DNA of 64,000 bases, from positions 744,001 through 808,000 of the forward strand of contig NZ_JACFXW010000001.1 of NCBI RefSeq assembly GCF_014158035.1, in the 5' to 3' direction. The notes under the pieces were generated by a model. It was not told the origin of the DNA, ran no database searches, and worked only from the letters and a program-made list of their open reading frames with translations. Of the stretch, positions 49,771 through 58,612 are shown one piece after another. How positions within the stretch are numbered: position 1 is the stretch's first letter; every line of letters begins with the position of its first letter. This DNA is from Rhizobium sp. G21. Its GTDB lineage: Bacteria > Pseudomonadota > Alphaproteobacteria > Rhizobiales > Rhizobiaceae. Both the position numbers and the translations under genes were made by a program.

Positions 49771-51978
49771 TCAGGCGGCGCGGCGGCGCTTTTCCGCGCC
49801 GACAGGATGGGACGACGACAGCATCAGCATGACGTCTTCGAAACCGGCGTCGAGGAAGGCGGTCGCCGTCTCCTCGATTTCGGCAGGCTCGACATCGACG
49901 CCCGACAGGATGATGTCGATGTCGCCTGCCCTGGCGATACGGCTGACGGCGCGCGGATCGGCGGCGCCGCAATCCACGATCACGCAATCATAGGCGCGGG
50001 CGAGACCGCCGAGCACCAGCGCGATGCGCTCGACGCCGCGCATGGCCTGGCGGGGATCGGCGTCGCCCTGCGGCACGATATGGGCGTCGCTGTCGACATC
50101 GGCATGGATGATCTCGCTGTAAGCGGCCTCTCCGACCAGCAGATTGGTGACGCCTGGCAAAGAGCGCTGTTCGGCCATCAACTGGGTCGAGATGGCGGAG
50201 CCGGTCATGTCAACCACCACCACGCGCGCGCCGCTCACGGCCATCAGGCGCGCCAGCCCCACCACGGCGGCCGAACCTTCGTCGCCGGATAGCGACACCG
50301 ACGCGACCAAGGGAATGCGGGCCTTGATCAGATGGTCCGCAACGGCCTCGCGCGAAAATTCGTCATCGACCGGAGATGCAGCATCCGCGCTCGGCGCGAG
50401 TTCCTCGTCCTCCTGATCCTCGTCGTCTTCGATGGTCAGCAGGCTCTTGGACGCGGCCGGCTTGGCGACCGCGGCGACAGGGGTCGCGACAGGCTCGGCG
50501 CGAAGAGCGGGCTTCACGAATTCGGCCTGCGGCGCGGGCGTCCGCTCCTCGTCCTCCTCGATATCCGCCTCGTAGCGGACGGGTCGGATGGCGCGGCCGG
50601 AGAACAGTTCCGTCAGCAGAATGAAGACCGAGCTCAACACGAAACCGGCCAGCGCGGTGACGATGGTGATCGGCAGCGTCTTGGGGAAATAGGGCTCGGT
50701 CGGCATCGGCGCGCGCGAAATGATGCGGGCGTCGGCCGGCGTGGCGTTCATATCCTTTTCGCTCATCGCCTCGCGATAGCGGGAGAGATAGGTTTCGAGC
50801 AGCTGGCGCTGGGCGGCCGCTTCGCGCTCCAGCGCATTCAGCCCGACCCGCTTTTCCTGAGAGGTCGCGGTGTCCGCCTTAACCTCGCCGAGCTGCTTCA
50901 GCAATTGCTGCTCGCGCAATTTCGCGACCCTGGCCTCGCTTTCGAGGCTGGCGAGGATCTTGCGGGTCTCAGACTTGATCTGCTCGCGAATGCCGACCAG
51001 CTGGGAACGGAGACCCTTGATGCGCGGATGCCCGTCGAGCAGTTGGGTCGACAGATCGGCGATCTGGCCCTCGATGCCGGATTGCGTTTCCTTGAGGCGC
51101 TGGATCATCTGCGAGCCGACGACTTCGCCGAGCGAATCCGCGCCTCGACCCGATGTCAGCGCGTTGCGCACCGTCTCCGCGCGCGCCTCGGCCGTGGCCC
51201 GGTCGCCGCGGACGCGGGCGAGCTCCTGGGAGATGTCGTTGAGTTGCTGTTCCGAGAAGGTCGATTGCTGGCCCGTCTGGAACAGGTCGGACTGGGACCG
51301 GTATTCGGCCACCTTCGCCTCGGCCTCGCGCACCTTTTCGCGCAGGTTGGCGATCTCGGGCTCCAGCCATTTCGCGGTCTCGTTGGTGGTGTCGAGTTTC
51401 GCGCCGGCCTGCAGCGACAGATAGACATCCGCGATCGCGTTGGGAATGGCGTTGGCGAGCGCTGGATCCTTGGAGGAAAACTGGATCGCGATGACACGCG
51501 ATTTATCGACCTGATACACCTGCAGCTTCTTGGCGAACTCGCCGAGCACGCGCTCGTCGGGCGGCGCGTCCAGCGGGTTCTTCATCAGGCCGAGCATGAC
51601 GAAGAATCGGGTCGCGATCGACGGATCGGCGCTCGGATCGAATTCCGGACGCTCATGGAGCTTGAAGTCGCGGGCGATCTTCTTGATCAGATCGGTGGAT
51701 TGCAGAAGCGCCACCTGGGAGGCCACGCCCGCTTCGTCGAGTAGGCTGCCCGCAGCGGCGGCGTCGGTCGGGCGGCGGGCGAGTTCCGGCGAACGCTCCT
51801 CGATCAGCACCCGCGCTTCGCTCTGATATTTGGGAGACACGACGCTCGCGCCGGCGAAGCCGAGCGCGCCGAGGCAGACGGTGGAGGCGAGCACGAGCAT
51901 GCGCCGACGCCAGATCGCGCCGAACAGACCCGCGAGATCGATATCCGCGTCTTCACCATTTTTCCAAGCGCCGGACAT
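49771..51978 (-). CDS. exopolysaccharide transport protein, GumC/Wzc-like with degenerate kinase domain
   Basis: Inner-membrane polysaccharide co-polymerase of 735 residues: Wzz-type N terminus with a membrane segment (about 27-47), long coiled coil with GNVR-like end (about 190-420), second membrane segment (about 430-450), acidic linker and a C-terminal Rossmann domain (about 550-735). In the last, the Walker A position reads SLSGDEGSAA, lacking the GK(T/S), while VVVVDMTG and VIVDCGAAD are kept. No tyrosine cluster ends the protein. It should guide chain length and export with Wza, but kinase activity is doubtful. Confidence 0.88.
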   Translation of the reverse strand: MSGAWKNGEDADIDLAGLFGAIWRRRMLVLASTVCLGALGFAGASVVSPKYQSEARVLIEERSPELARRPTDAAAAGSLLDEAGVASQVALLQSTDLIKKIARDFKLHERPEFDPSADPSIATRFFVMLGLMKNPLDAPPDERVLGEFAKKLQVYQVDKSRVIAIQFSSKDPALANAIPNAIADVYLSLQAGAKLDTTNETAKWLEPEIANLREKVREAEAKVAEYRSQSDLFQTGQQSTFSEQQLNDISQELARVRGDRATAEARAETVRNALTSGRGADSLGEVVGSQMIQRLKETQSGIEGQIADLSTQLLDGHPRIKGLRSQLVGIREQIKSETRKILASLESEARVAKLREQQLLKQLGEVKADTATSQEKRVGLNALEREAAAQRQLLETYLSRYREAMSEKDMNATPADARIISRAPMPTEPYFPKTLPITIVTALAGFVLSSVFILLTELFSGRAIRPVRYEADIEEDEERTPAPQAEFVKPALRAEPVATPVAAVAKPAASKSLLTIEDDEDQEDEELAPSADAASPVDDEFSREAVADHLIKARIPLVASVSLSGDEGSAAVVGLARLMAVSGARVVVVDMTGSAISTQLMAEQRSLPGVTNLLVGEAAYSEIIHADVDSDAHIVPQGDADPRQAMRGVERIALVLGGLARAYDCVIVDCGAADPRAVSRIARAGDIDIILSGVDVEPAEIEETATAFLDAGFEDVMLMLSSSHPVGAEKRRRAA

Positions 51979-52211
51979 AGGTCACTCCACAAACACATCC
52001 TGCGCGAAATCTAAACAAACGCGGTAAGCAAAGCCTTAACGGCGCGGCCCCGGATGCCCGACTTCAAAAAAACGTGAGAACAACCAGCAGCTTTACCATT
52101 CATTAACCCTACCAGAGAGATAACGAAGCTCACGGCGAGGAAGACCATGGTCTCCCGCCCCGCGCATTCAACCCGCCGGCCCAGCCGGCGTCACATCGGA
52201 GCCCGTCGACC

Positions 52212-52790
52212 ATGCCTGCCGTCCTTTCCTGGCGCAGACTGCCGATCGCCATGCTGCTGGCCGCCGCCGCTTTCGCGACGTCGTGCACGTCCTACAGACC
52301 GGCGCCGAAATCCTTCAACGAGGCGACGATCCAACCCTATCGCATCGATAGCGGCGACCGGTTGCGCATCACCGTGTTCGACCAGCGCGACCTGACCAAC
52401 ACCTATTCGGTGGACCAGGCCGGCTATATCTCCTTCCCGCTGGTCGGCTCGGTGCCGGCGCGCGGACGGACGCTTCAGGAACTCGAGGGCCAGCTGGCCG
52501 CCAAGCTCCGTCAGGGCTTCCTGCGCAATCCCGACGTGTCCATCGAGGTCGATCGCTACAGATCGATCTTCGTCATGGGCGAAGTCGGGCAGCCGGGCCA
52601 GTTTTCCTATGTCCCGGGCATGACCGTGCAGAACGCCATCGCAGTCGCCGGCGGCTTCTCGCCGCGCGCCAACCAGAGCAATGCCGACATCACCCGCAAG
52701 ATCAACGGCGAAGTCCATACCGGCCGCGTGTCCATCTCGGACCCGGTGATGGCTGGAGATACGATTTACGTCCGCGAACGTCTGTTCTAG
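52212..52790 (+). CDS. polysaccharide export lipoprotein, Wza family
   Basis: 192 residues. A lipoprotein signal peptide ends at FATSCTSYR (Cys25 acylation). The Poly_export domain starts YRIDSGDRLRITVFDQ and is followed by one SLBB-like region, IFVMGEVGQPGQFSYVPGMT. It is shorter than E. coli Wza, as in rhizobial ExoF-like and similar proteins. It forms the outer-membrane pore or its periplasmic part and is divergent from the GumC-like gene. Confidence 0.9.
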   Translation: MPAVLSWRRLPIAMLLAAAAFATSCTSYRPAPKSFNEATIQPYRIDSGDRLRITVFDQRDLTNTYSVDQAGYISFPLVGSVPARGRTLQELEGQLAAKLRQGFLRNPDVSIEVDRYRSIFVMGEVGQPGQFSYVPGMTVQNAIAVAGGFSPRANQSNADITRKINGEVHTGRVSISDPVMAGDTIYVRERLF

Positions 52791-52801
52791 GCTCGCGGCC
52801 G

Positions 52802-53956
52802 ATGGAGGACCGACCGCTCAGGATCTTGCACTGCTTCCGCTCGCCCATCGGCGGGATCTTCCGGCATGTGCGCGACCTCGCCAAGGAACAGGCCGCCGCC
52901 GGCTGCGAAGTCGGCGTCATCTGCGACAGCTCGACGGGCGGCGAGCACGAGGAGAAGCTGTTTCAATCCATCATGCCCTATCTCGCGCTCGGGCTGACCC
53001 GAATGCCGATCGACCGTTCGGTCTCGCCGCGCGACATTCCGGCATTCTGGAGAAGTTACAAACAGATCAGGAGCTTGCGGCCGGACATATTGCATGGACA
53101 CGGCGCCAAGGGCGGCGCGATGGCCAGGCTTGCCGGCACAGCCTTGCGGGTGAACAGGTATCGCGTATCCCGCCTTTATTCGCCGCATGGCGGCAGCATG
53201 CATTTCGACCCGACGCGCCTGTCCGGCTGGCTGGTGTTTCGCCTGGAGCGAATTCAGGAATGGGCCACCGACGCGATCGTATTCGTCTGCGAATTCGAAC
53301 GCGACGCCTATGCTTCCAAAGTCGGCGCGCCGACCGTCAGGAGCGAAGTCATCTACAACGGCGTCGGCGAGAGTGATTTCGAGCCGAGCCTGCCCAATCC
53401 CGACGCCGCCGATTTCCTCTATGTCGGCATGCTCCGCGATCTCAAAGGTCCCGATGTGTTCATCGACGCTTTCGCGCGCGCCGAACGCATTCTGCGCCGA
53501 CCGCTCAGCGCCATGATGATCGGCGATGGACCGCAGCGCGACGACTACCTGACCATGATGACGGTGCGTGGTCTCGGCCAGCGCATCAGGATGGCTCCGG
53601 CGATGAACATCCGCGAGGCGTTCAAACTCGGCAAGACCGTGGTCGTGCCGTCACGCGCCGAGGCGATGCCCTATATCGTTCTCGAAACGCTCGCGGCCCG
53701 CAAGCCGCTGATCGCCAGCGACGTCGGCGGAATCGCCGAAGTTCTGGGCCGGGGAAGCAAGGCGATGGCGGCCCCGGGGAACGCGCCGGCCCTGGCCGAA
53801 ATCATGGCCGAGAGCATATCCGATCCGGAATGGGCCAAGCGCAACATGCCGCAGCCCGAACATTTTCACGAGGTGTTCTCCTCGCAAACCATGGCGGCTC
53901 GAATCACCAACCTCTACAAGGAGTTGGCAGATTTCGCTCGTGTCGAGAGTCGTTAA
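52802..53956 (+). CDS. glycosyltransferase family 4 (first copy)
   Basis: 384 residues, GT-B fold. N-terminal acceptor domain from ILHCFRSPIGGIFRHVRDLA; C-terminal donor domain with FLYVGMLRDLKGPDVFIDAF and the nucleotide-sugar motif VVPSRAEAMPYIVLETLAAR (E-x7-E). It likely adds a sugar to the lipid-linked repeat unit in the cytosol. It starts 11 bases after the wza-like gene, so it is in the same operon. Confidence 0.88.
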   Translation: MEDRPLRILHCFRSPIGGIFRHVRDLAKEQAAAGCEVGVICDSSTGGEHEEKLFQSIMPYLALGLTRMPIDRSVSPRDIPAFWRSYKQIRSLRPDILHGHGAKGGAMARLAGTALRVNRYRVSRLYSPHGGSMHFDPTRLSGWLVFRLERIQEWATDAIVFVCEFERDAYASKVGAPTVRSEVIYNGVGESDFEPSLPNPDAADFLYVGMLRDLKGPDVFIDAFARAERILRRPLSAMMIGDGPQRDDYLTMMTVRGLGQRIRMAPAMNIREAFKLGKTVVVPSRAEAMPYIVLETLAARKPLIASDVGGIAEVLGRGSKAMAAPGNAPALAEIMAESISDPEWAKRNMPQPEHFHEVFSSQTMAARITNLYKELADFARVESR

Positions 53957-54055
53957 CCACGTCCCGATGCGACACGCTCGGCCCCCGCTGCGTAAGCGTT
54001 TCTTAGTGGCTTGTCCCTATGCTCGGACGAACCCGAAGCATGACCGAGACACGCC

Positions 54056-55597
54056 ATGACCCAACCCGACAAGCAATCGGAAATCGATATCGAGGCCTTG
54101 AGACGACAGGTCTCGGAAGGCTCGATCGACGCTGCGGCCGCCGGTGACGCCCGGGCGGAACTCAACGACTTCGCAAAACGCGTGGCCGCTCAATATCGCG
54201 ACGACAAATATTCGCCGTCGATCATGCGCGGCATGTTTCGGCTGCTGGACTTCCTGATGCTGGCGCTCGCCGGCGGCATCGCCAATTTCGGTCTCCGGGA
54301 CGGAGGCGCGGCGCTGGCGCAATCGGGCATGACATCTCTGGCCGCAGGCTTCGCCGTTCTGTCGATGCAGGCCCTCGACGCTTACGTCATTCAAAATCTC
54401 CGTACGCCGGGCCGGATGGCGTGGCGCAACGCCGCCGGCTGGCTGATCGGTTTCACCGCGACGCTCGGCATCGATGAACTCGTGCTGGGCGATCTCGGCC
54501 TGGGCGCGATCGTGCTCTGGTTCGGACTGGGCCTCGCCTATCTCGCCGCCGCGCGCATCTCGCTCGCCATGCTGCTGCGCCACTGGTTGCGCAACGGCAT
54601 TCTCGAGCGCCGCGCCGTCGTCGTCTGCGGCGGCAAACCGGCTCAGGATCTGATCCGCTCGCTGGAAAGCCAGGCCGACAACGACATCCGCATTCTCGGC
54701 ATTTTCGACGACCGTCTCGACCATCGCTCGCCCGAGCTGATTGCCGGTTACCCCAAGCTCGGCACGGTGGCGGAGCTGGTGGAATTCACCCGGCTCGCTC
54801 GCGTGGACATGCTGATCATCTCGCTGCCGCTCACCGCCGAGCAGCGCATTCTGCAATTGCTGCGCAAGCTCTGGATCCTGCCGGTCGACATCCGCATCGC
54901 CGCTCATTCCAGCAAGCTGCGGTTCCGTCCGCGCGCCTATTCGCATATCGGCCGCATGGCGATGCTCGACGTGTTCGACAAGCCGATCCGCGATTGGGAC
55001 TCGGTCGCCAAGCGCGCTTTCGACCTGACCTTCGCCACATTGGCCATCGCATGTCTCTGGCCTGTGATGATCGGCGCAGCGATCGCGGTGAAGGCGACCT
55101 CGAAAGGACCGGTGTTCTTCAAGCAGAAGCGCCATGGCTTCAACAACGAGGTCATCGACGTCTTCAAGTTTCGCTCGATGTACACCGACCTGGGCGACCA
55201 GACCGCGACCAAAGCCGTGACCAAGGGCGACCCCCGCGTGACCCCGGTTGGCCGCTTCCTGCGCAAATCCTCGATCGACGAGTTGCCGCAGCTGTTCAAC
55301 GTGCTCAAGGGCGATCTGTCGCTTGTCGGTCCGCGTCCGCATGCGGTCGCCGCCCGCACCCATGACCGCATCTACAACCAGATCGTCGAAGGCTATTTCG
55401 GCCGCCATCGCGTCAAGCCCGGCGTCACCGGCTGGGCGCAGATCAACGGCTGGCGCGGCGAGATCGACAGCGACGAAAAGATCAAGTTCCGCACCGCCTA
55501 CGATCTCTACTATATCGAGAACTGGTCGCTGCTTCTCGACCTGAAGATCTTGTTCCTCACGCCCTTCCGGCTGCTCAACACGGAAAACGCCTATTGA
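54056..55597 (+). CDS. polyprenyl-phosphate sugar phosphotransferase (ExoY/WcaJ type)
   Basis: 513 residues. About four N-terminal membrane segments, a CoA/NAD-binding-like region, and a C-terminal bacterial sugar transferase domain: KRAFDLTFATLAIACLWPVM, GPVFFKQKRHGFNNEVIDVF, SSIDELPQLFNVLKGDLSLV, GPRPHAV and VKPGVTGWAQINGWRGE. It starts repeat-unit synthesis by moving a hexose-1-phosphate (often glucose or galactose) to undecaprenyl phosphate at the inner membrane. Confidence 0.93.
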   Translation: MTQPDKQSEIDIEALRRQVSEGSIDAAAAGDARAELNDFAKRVAAQYRDDKYSPSIMRGMFRLLDFLMLALAGGIANFGLRDGGAALAQSGMTSLAAGFAVLSMQALDAYVIQNLRTPGRMAWRNAAGWLIGFTATLGIDELVLGDLGLGAIVLWFGLGLAYLAAARISLAMLLRHWLRNGILERRAVVVCGGKPAQDLIRSLESQADNDIRILGIFDDRLDHRSPELIAGYPKLGTVAELVEFTRLARVDMLIISLPLTAEQRILQLLRKLWILPVDIRIAAHSSKLRFRPRAYSHIGRMAMLDVFDKPIRDWDSVAKRAFDLTFATLAIACLWPVMIGAAIAVKATSKGPVFFKQKRHGFNNEVIDVFKFRSMYTDLGDQTATKAVTKGDPRVTPVGRFLRKSSIDELPQLFNVLKGDLSLVGPRPHAVAARTHDRIYNQIVEGYFGRHRVKPGVTGWAQINGWRGEIDSDEKIKFRTAYDLYYIENWSLLLDLKILFLTPFRLLNTENAY

Positions 55598-56844
55598 CCG
55601 CCCTCGCCGCCCATCCCGACGCATTTCGCCCCGGCCGCGCCACTGCGCGGCTGGTCGGCTCGGGCTTGGTCGCGGTGGGCGTCTTCCTCTCCGGCTTCGT
55701 CATCAACGAGCCTGCGCCGTATGAAGTGTTCATGGCGGGTCTCATCGGCCTCTGGTTCATCCTCGGGCTGAAGATCTCGCGCACCACCGGCGTGCTGTTG
55801 ATCTTCATGCTGCTCTATATGGTCGGCGGCATGCTGTCGCTGACGCAGATGTCCAAGGGCGTTTTGGACGGCGCGATCTATCTCGCCGTGACTTTCTTCC
55901 TCGCGCTGAGCTCGGTGTTCTTCTGCGCCATCATCGAGGATGACCATCGCCGGTTGACGCTGATCTTCGACGCCTGGACGGCGGCGGCGGTGATCACCGC
56001 GCTGCTCGGCATACTCGGCTATTTCAACGCCTTTCCCGGCTCGCATGTGTTCACGCTGTATGACCGCGCCAAAGGCGCGTTTCAGGATCCGAACGTGTTC
56101 GGACCCTACCTGGTCTGCCCGGCGCTCTACCTGATCCACGGCATCCTGACGGGCAAGCTCAAGCATCTGCCGCTGCGGGGCGGTTGTCTGGCTATCCTCA
56201 CCTTCGGCGTGTTCCTGTCCTTCTCCCGCGCCGCCTGGGCCATGTTCATGTTCTCGGCCATGATGATGGTGGCGATCATGTTCATCAAGGAACGCTCCGG
56301 CGCCTTCAGGTTGAAGGTGCTGATCATCGTGCTGGCCGGCGCAGCCCTCGGCGTGGTCGCCATCATCGTGGCGCTGCAGATCCCGCAGATTTCGGACCTG
56401 CTGACCCAGCGCACCAAGCTGGTGCAGGATTACGACGGCGAACGGCTCGGACGCTTCGCCCGCCACCAGCTCGGTTTCCTCTCGGCCATGAGCCAGCCGC
56501 TCGGCATCGGCCCGATGGTGTTCTCCACCATCTATCCCGAAGACGAGCATAACATCTGGCTGAAATCGCTGACCACCTATGGCTGGCTCGGACTGCTGAC
56601 CTATCTCGGACTCGTCTGGTCGTCGATCTGGTTCGGCTTCAAATACATGTTCCGCAACAGACCGTGGCAGCCCTTCCTGGTCGCCGCCTGGATCGTGCTC
56701 TGCGCCCATGAACTGATCGGCAACGTCATCGACACCGATCATTGGCGACATCACTTCATGCTGTTCGGCATCGTCTGGGGCTGCGCGGCGCTCGAGCATC
56801 GGCATCAGAAACAATTGGCGCGCGGCGCCGTCGGGCGGGCGTGA
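55594..56844 (+). CDS. Wzy/O-antigen ligase-like polymerase
   Basis: 416 residues, about 11 membrane segments, with the large periplasmic loop before the last segments (from QISDLLTQRTKLVQDYDGER) and HNIWLKSLTTYGWLGLLTYL, which is typical of the Wzy_C/RfaL family. The TTG at 55594 overlaps the stop of the sugar transferase by three bases, so it is coupled. It should polymerise or ligate the polysaccharide repeat unit in the periplasm. Confidence 0.87.
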   Translation: MTALAAHPDAFRPGRATARLVGSGLVAVGVFLSGFVINEPAPYEVFMAGLIGLWFILGLKISRTTGVLLIFMLLYMVGGMLSLTQMSKGVLDGAIYLAVTFFLALSSVFFCAIIEDDHRRLTLIFDAWTAAAVITALLGILGYFNAFPGSHVFTLYDRAKGAFQDPNVFGPYLVCPALYLIHGILTGKLKHLPLRGGCLAILTFGVFLSFSRAAWAMFMFSAMMMVAIMFIKERSGAFRLKVLIIVLAGAALGVVAIIVALQIPQISDLLTQRTKLVQDYDGERLGRFARHQLGFLSAMSQPLGIGPMVFSTIYPEDEHNIWLKSLTTYGWLGLLTYLGLVWSSIWFGFKYMFRNRPWQPFLVAAWIVLCAHELIGNVIDTDHWRHHFMLFGIVWGCAALEHRHQKQLARGAVGRA

Positions 56845-57989
56845 TGTCGAGCCAACAGTCTCTGCGTATTCTCCAGGTGCTGGAACCCAGCGGCGGCGGC
56901 TCGGGCCGGCACTTCAACGATCTCTGCGGCGCATTGTCGAGGCGCGGCCATGAAGTGACGGCGATCTATTCGCCGATGCGCGCAGAGGAACGCTTCGTCG
57001 ACGAGCTGACGAGTCTCGGCCTCGCCGGCGTCCATGCGGTCCCGATGACGCGCAGCCCCTCGCCTTCCGATGTCGGCGCATGGATCAAGATCCGCAACAT
57101 CGTCGCTGCGCATGGCCCGTTCGACATCATTCACGGCCATTCGTCCAAAGCGGGCGCTCTCACCCGCCTCCGAGCGCCGGGGGCCCATGCGCCGCGGGTC
57201 TATACCCCACACGCTTTCCGCACGATGGACCCGACCCTCGGCGCCAGGGGACGGCAGATCTTCGGCGGCATCGAGAGCCTGTTCGGACGCTATTTCACCG
57301 ATGCGCTGATCTGCGTCTCGGAAGACGAATTGGTCCACGCCTATCACGATCTCGGCATTCCCCGGGACATCCTGCGCCTGGTCGTGAATGGGGCCGATGC
57401 GCCCCCGAGCGGTCGGCGCGCGGAAATCCGGGCGCGCTGCGGCCTGCGTGACGATGCCCTCGTCATAGGCTTCGTCGGGCGGCTCTGCGAGCAGAAGGCC
57501 CCGGAACGGCTGATCCGCGCCTTAGGCCGGCTCGCCAAATCCACGCCTGACGCGCATCTGCTGATGATCGGCTCCGGCCCGCTGGAGGACATGGTCAGGA
57601 CGGAGATCGCCCGGAGCGGCGCGGCCGACCGGATCCGGCTCGTCTCGGACATTGCAGGGCCGGAAGCGATGCAGGCCTTCGATCTCATGGCGATGCCGAG
57701 CCGCTATGAAGCGATGTCCTATGTGATGCTCGAAGCCGAAGCCGCCGGTCTGCCGATGGTCCTTACCCGTGTCGGCGGTTCGAGCACCGTCGTCGACGAC
57801 GGCGACAACGGGCTCCTTGTCGCCAATGAAGACGACCCCTCCGCATTGGCGGCCACACTCGAGGCCGCCCTGGCGCCAGACAGGCTGGACCGCCTGCGGC
57901 GCGCCGCCGCAGACAGGCGCGGACGCCATTCCCTCGCTCACATGGCCACGGAGACGGAAGCCGTCTATCGGAGCCTTGTGCGGCGCTGA
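56844..57989 (+). CDS. glycosyltransferase family 4 (second copy)
   Basis: 381 residues from the ATG at 56844, which overlaps the stop of the Wzy-like gene by one base. GT-B fold: ILQVLEPSGGGSGRHFNDLC at the start and, in the donor domain, VIGFVGRLCEQKAPERLIRA and AMPSRYEAMSYVMLEAEAAG. It is related to the gene at 52802. It completes the set needed to build the repeat unit. Confidence 0.88.
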   Translation: MSSQQSLRILQVLEPSGGGSGRHFNDLCGALSRRGHEVTAIYSPMRAEERFVDELTSLGLAGVHAVPMTRSPSPSDVGAWIKIRNIVAAHGPFDIIHGHSSKAGALTRLRAPGAHAPRVYTPHAFRTMDPTLGARGRQIFGGIESLFGRYFTDALICVSEDELVHAYHDLGIPRDILRLVVNGADAPPSGRRAEIRARCGLRDDALVIGFVGRLCEQKAPERLIRALGRLAKSTPDAHLLMIGSGPLEDMVRTEIARSGAADRIRLVSDIAGPEAMQAFDLMAMPSRYEAMSYVMLEAEAAGLPMVLTRVGGSSTVVDDGDNGLLVANEDDPSALAATLEAALAPDRLDRLRRAAADRRGRHSLAHMATETEAVYRSLVRR

Positions 57990-58207
57990 GCGCGCGGCCC
58001 TGCCTATACGCTTCTGTCGAGACGCCGGGCGTCGCGAAGACTTCACCACGTCGTCCGGATCATGGTCATAGGGCGGAAAAGTCGACGAACGCGTTTCCAC
58101 GATCCATCACGCTTCTGGATAAAAATACGCAAGGACAAGCGATCGAAGAGCGGCGGCTACTATCCGTGAAAACCATCGGAGACGCCGGTCATCCGAGAAG
58201 AAAACGT

Positions 58208-58281
<74 letters not shown>

Positions 58282-58612
58282 TACGACGTTTTCGAACTGC
58301 CAGAGAGACAGTTTCCAGACCTTTCGCAACACATTTTCCCGGCTATGCCGGGACCGCGCTTGCGGCGCCGCGTTGCGTTCAGACCTCGCCCTAAGGCTTG
58401 GGTTCGTTAGACTTTCCCCGCGGCAGAAGCAAGCATAAAATGTTCGCTGCGCGCGCTTTTCCGTCGACACGCTCCCTCCCGCGGCAGTTTTCCACGACGC
58501 GGTCCGCACAGGCGAGAGACCGCGGCAGGCGCGTTGCAAACTGACAAAACATCTTTAAGGTGCCGCCGAACGGTTTTACGCCAATGGCAGGGCGTGCGGG
58601 GACGGACACGCG
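58282..58612. other. intergenic region between tRNA-Pro and the histidine kinase
   Basis: 331 bases without a supported gene. It must hold the tRNA-Pro promoter on the minus strand and the promoter for the kinase gene. I see no clear operator, riboswitch or repeat. Confidence 0.4.
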
